NCBI RefSeq assembly: GCF_024213665.1
Contig: NZ_JANAVP010000019.1
Location: 1 to 64,000 of the forward strand
Reading direction: 5' to 3'
From: Streptomyces sp. A3M-1-3
GTDB taxonomy: Bacteria; Actinomycetota; Actinomycetes; Streptomycetales; Streptomycetaceae
DNA length: 64,000 bases
The stretch's first letter is position 1, and the number at the start of each line of letters is the position of its first letter. The notes beneath the pieces are model-generated. The model worked only from the letters and a program-made list of their open reading frames with translations. It made no database searches and was not told where the DNA came from. Shown piece by piece: positions 61,928 through 64,000 of the stretch. A program made the position numbers and the translations under genes.

Positions 61928-62348
61928 ATGAGCCTGAGCATCCGCAACCAGATCCCCGGCACCGTCGTAGCCGTCACCCCCGGCGAGGTGATGGCCACGG
62001 TCAAGGTCCGCCTCGACGGCGGGCAGGACCTGACGGCCGCCATCACGCTGGAGGCCGTCAGGGAACTGGGCCTCACCGCCGGCTCCGCGGTCCGCGCCCT
62101 CGTCAAGTCCACCGAAGTGTCGCTGGCGACCGGCCCTTGTCGAGGGCCTGAGCATCCGCAACCAGCTCCGGGGCACGGTCGACCGGATCGCCACCGGCGG
62201 CGCCATGGTCGGCGTCAAAGTGACCATCGAGGGCGGCGAACTGACCGCCGCGATCACCAAGGATGCGGTGACCGACCTCCGACTTGCCGAGGGATCCCCG
62301 GTGGTCGCCCTCATCAAGTCCACCGAGATCGCCCTCGCCACCGCCTGA
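61928..62348 (+). pseudogene. Di-Mop (tandem TOBE) molybdopterin-binding protein with apparent frameshift
   Basis: The first frame from ATG 61928 gives one Mop domain (MSLSIRNQIPGTVVAVTP … VRALVKSTEVSLATG). A second, similar domain (GLSIRNQLRGTVDRI … VVALIKSTEIALATA, stop at 62346) lies in the +1 frame. Together they look like a ~139-residue tandem Mop protein as found in molybdate storage proteins, with a one-base shift between about 62131 and 62142 (near cggcccttgt). It may be a true frameshift, a sequencing error or, less likely, two proteins. The unshifted frame would add an unrelated Arg-rich tail. It is divergent from the mod regulator. Confidence 0.8.
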
Positions 62349-62388
62349 GAACGGCGGCCGTCAGCGGCACACCGCGCGATGTCCAGCA

Positions 62389-64000
62389 CTACCCGGCGAG
62401 CCGGCGACCGGCCGCAGCGCCGTTCGCCGTCCGGCGTGCGCGCAGCGCCGCGGGGCGCCACCGCATCACGCGCGTCGCCACGACGGCGTACGCGATGCCG
62501 ACGAGCAGCGAGGCGATCATCGCAACCACGGCGAACTGGTCCCCCAGTCGCGGGAAGACCTGCCAGTGCGTCAGGTAGATGTAGAGCGAACTGCTCGCCA
62601 GTACGCCCGCCACGCGGTTGACCGACGCCAGGCTCGGCACGTTCCGTACCCACACCAGCAGCGTCAGACCCGCCATGATGACCGCCTCCCGGGCGGGCTG
62701 GCCGAAGAAGCCCGGGACCGTCGCCAGCGCCGCCGCCGTGACCAGCAGCCGCTGGCGTACCGAGACCGCCTTCGCGGCCGCCCAGCCCATGGCGAACAGC
62801 CAGAACACGGTGACCGCGAGCGGAATGTGCCCGCGGGCGTCGAGGCCGAGGAGGTCGTAGCGCCCGATCAGCCCGAGCGCCGTCAGGGCCGTGGGGAGGG
62901 CGAACGGGAAGCGTCTCTCGGTGCGGTCGAGCAGCGGTACGGCGAGCACGGCGGCCATCACGACCAGCATGTAGACGAGGGCTTCGATGAACCAGAAACC
63001 GTCGTGCTCTCCGAGCAGGCTGGTGAGCAGGAGGACGTTGGTGAGCCGGTAGTCGTCGGTGACCAGCAGCATCAGCGCCAGCCAGGCCATGCTCGGCACG
63101 GCGATCCGCGCGACGCTCCGGGCCATGTTCCGCAGTCGTTCGCGGCGGTCGGCCGAAGTGAGGTGGAAGCGGGCGAAGTTGTAGCCGGCGACGCCCAGCA
63201 GTACGTGTGCGCCGCCCTTGACCATGAAGAGATGGATGTGCGAGCCGACGATCAGCACGATGGCGACGGCGCGCAGGGCGATGCCGGTCTCCAGCGAGCG
63301 GCGCCGGCCGCGTGCGCCGGCGCCCTTCACGGGCGGCCGTACCGGCTGCCTCAGTTCCCGGATCGGGAGCGTGTGCCAGGTGTCGGGGAGGCGGCCGAGC
63401 GCCTCTTCGAGGCGGAGCGACATCTCCACGTACGACAGTGAGTCGCCGCCCATCGAGGCGAAGCTGCTGTCCTCGGTGACATCGTCGCGGTCGAGGATCT
63501 CGGCGTAGAGCCGGCACAGGTCGACGGGCCCGTCCTGCTCTGCCTTCGCGTGCGCGGCCACTTGAGTGCCCTGCCCCGCCGCCGGCCGGGTCAGCTCGCG
63601 TACGGCCCGGTAGTCGGGCTTGCCCGTGGCCAGCCGGGGCAGTTCCGGGAGGACGCAGACGCGGACCGCGTGGGCCGGCAGGCCGCATTCGCCGGTCACC
63701 AGCCGCCGGATGTGCGCGATGTCGATGCCGTCCGTCGCGGCCGCGGCCGCGTCAACGGCCACCGCCACCACGAGTGCGTCGTCGTCACTGGTGCAGCAGC
63801 AGGTGATGCCTTGCTTCTCGAGCATCGCCTCGACCCGCTGGGGGTCGATCCGCAGGCCGAGGATCTTCGCGAACCGGCTGCGCCGCCCGACCAGTTCGTA
63901 CAGGCCGTCGGCGCCGCGCCGGGCGATGTCGCCGGTGTGCAGTTCCTCGACGGTCCGGCCGAGGCGCAGGTCGGCCGGGCTCTCGGCGTAGCCCAGCATC
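62389..64000 (-). CDS. Adenylation-carrier-acyltransferase_3 fusion, 5' end outside window
   Basis: The visible 537 residues are the C-terminal part of a larger protein. They start in the adenylation domain (EELHTGDIARR, GRRSRFAKILGLRID, and A10-type LATGKPDYRAV), continue with a carrier domain (SMGGDSLSYVEMSLRL) and end in an acyltransferase_3 membrane domain of about ten helices (LRAVAIVLIVGSHIHLF, FWFIEALVYMLVV, YIYLTHWQVF). The N-terminal adenylation core lies beyond 64000. This fusion suggests an acyl or aminoacyl group is activated, tethered and passed to an acceptor at the membrane. The substrate and acceptor are unknown. It is 40 kb from the peptide cluster and need not belong to it. 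Confidence 0.9.
   Translation of the reverse strand, partial: MLGYAESPADLRLGRTVEELHTGDIARRGADGLYELVGRRSRFAKILGLRIDPQRVEAMLEKQGITCCCTSDDDALVVAVAVDAAAAATDGIDIAHIRRLVTGECGLPAHAVRVCVLPELPRLATGKPDYRAVRELTRPAAGQGTQVAAHAKAEQDGPVDLCRLYAEILDRDDVTEDSSFASMGGDSLSYVEMSLRLEEALGRLPDTWHTLPIRELRQPVRPPVKGAGARGRRRSLETGIALRAVAIVLIVGSHIHLFMVKGGAHVLLGVAGYNFARFHLTSADRRERLRNMARSVARIAVPSMAWLALMLLVTDDYRLTNVLLLTSLLGEHDGFWFIEALVYMLVVMAAVLAVPLLDRTERRFPFALPTALTALGLIGRYDLLGLDARGHIPLAVTVFWLFAMGWAAAKAVSVRQRLLVTAAALATVPGFFGQPAREAVIMAGLTLLVWVRNVPSLASVNRVAGVLASSSLYIYLTHWQVFPRLGDQFAVVAMIASLLVGIAYAVVATRVMRWRPAALRARRTANGAAAGRRLAG

Overview
The window is typical Streptomyces chromosome: very high GC throughout, GTG starts, 4-bp ATGA/GTGA gene overlaps, and families common in that genus (SARP regulators, an SSI protease inhibitor, DUF5709, streptophobe and DUF6777 proteins, several Ser/Thr kinases, a PAS-GAF-PP2C-HATPase phosphatase). 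No rRNA, tRNA, CRISPR array or insertion sequence with a transposase was seen.

Region 1 (about 86-28,500) is a nonribosomal peptide gene cluster. It opens with an AlkZ-like winged-helix protein and an MFS exporter. The rightward genes follow: a C-A-T-TE synthetase whose thioesterase has Cys in place of the nucleophilic Ser, a C-A-T synthetase, a free-standing condensation-fold protein lacking the second catalytic His, and a pair of overlapping acyl-CoA dehydrogenase-like genes. A leftward operon converges on these, with every junction an ATGA overlap: a Cy-A-T heterocyclising synthetase, an active-site-altered SHMT-like enzyme, a DUF2461 protein, a threonine aldolase-like enzyme and a GNAT. 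Two AfsR/SARP NB-ARC regulators flank a 65-residue exported protein with two DMPWG motifs, followed by a MarR regulator and a truncated SARP remnant. The best hypothesis is a small, heterocycle-containing peptide whose Cy module takes a (perhaps alpha-substituted) serine-like residue made by the coupled PLP enzymes, released by a Cys-type thioesterase, possibly with DNA-repair self-resistance. No MbtH-like protein, phosphopantetheinyl transferase or obvious aryl starter gene is in the window.

Region 2 (about 28,560-38,200) is mixed housekeeping or accessory DNA: DUF5709, a MurE paralogue, DUF1275, an SSI-type inhibitor with predicted P1 Lys, a succinate-semialdehyde-type dehydrogenase, an HhH-PHP protein, a VOC protein, an epimerase and a DUF4287-SRPBCC protein. 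A MITE-like element with inverted ends lies at 34,913-35,186. Its last 77 bp are repeated exactly at positions 1-77, so the cluster segment sits between direct copies.

Region 3 (about 38,390-58,470) is rich in signalling and membrane genes: an ABC exporter, a receptor-type kinase coupled to a membrane protein with a similar ectodomain, a Tm-1-like protein, a NUDIX hydrolase, an FHA-FHA-ABC transporter followed by a small protein and a second kinase that share an APTQVV motif, a streptophobe protein, a DUF6777 protein, a decayed PP2C phosphatase next to an intact one, and a large secreted NAGPA/phosphoesterase fusion.

Region 4 (about 58,456-64,000) is a molybdate locus (HTH-TOBE regulator, modA, fused modBC with a strong hairpin between them, and a divergent di-Mop gene with an apparent frameshift). 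The last gene is an adenylation-carrier-acyltransferase_3 fusion that is cut off by the window end.
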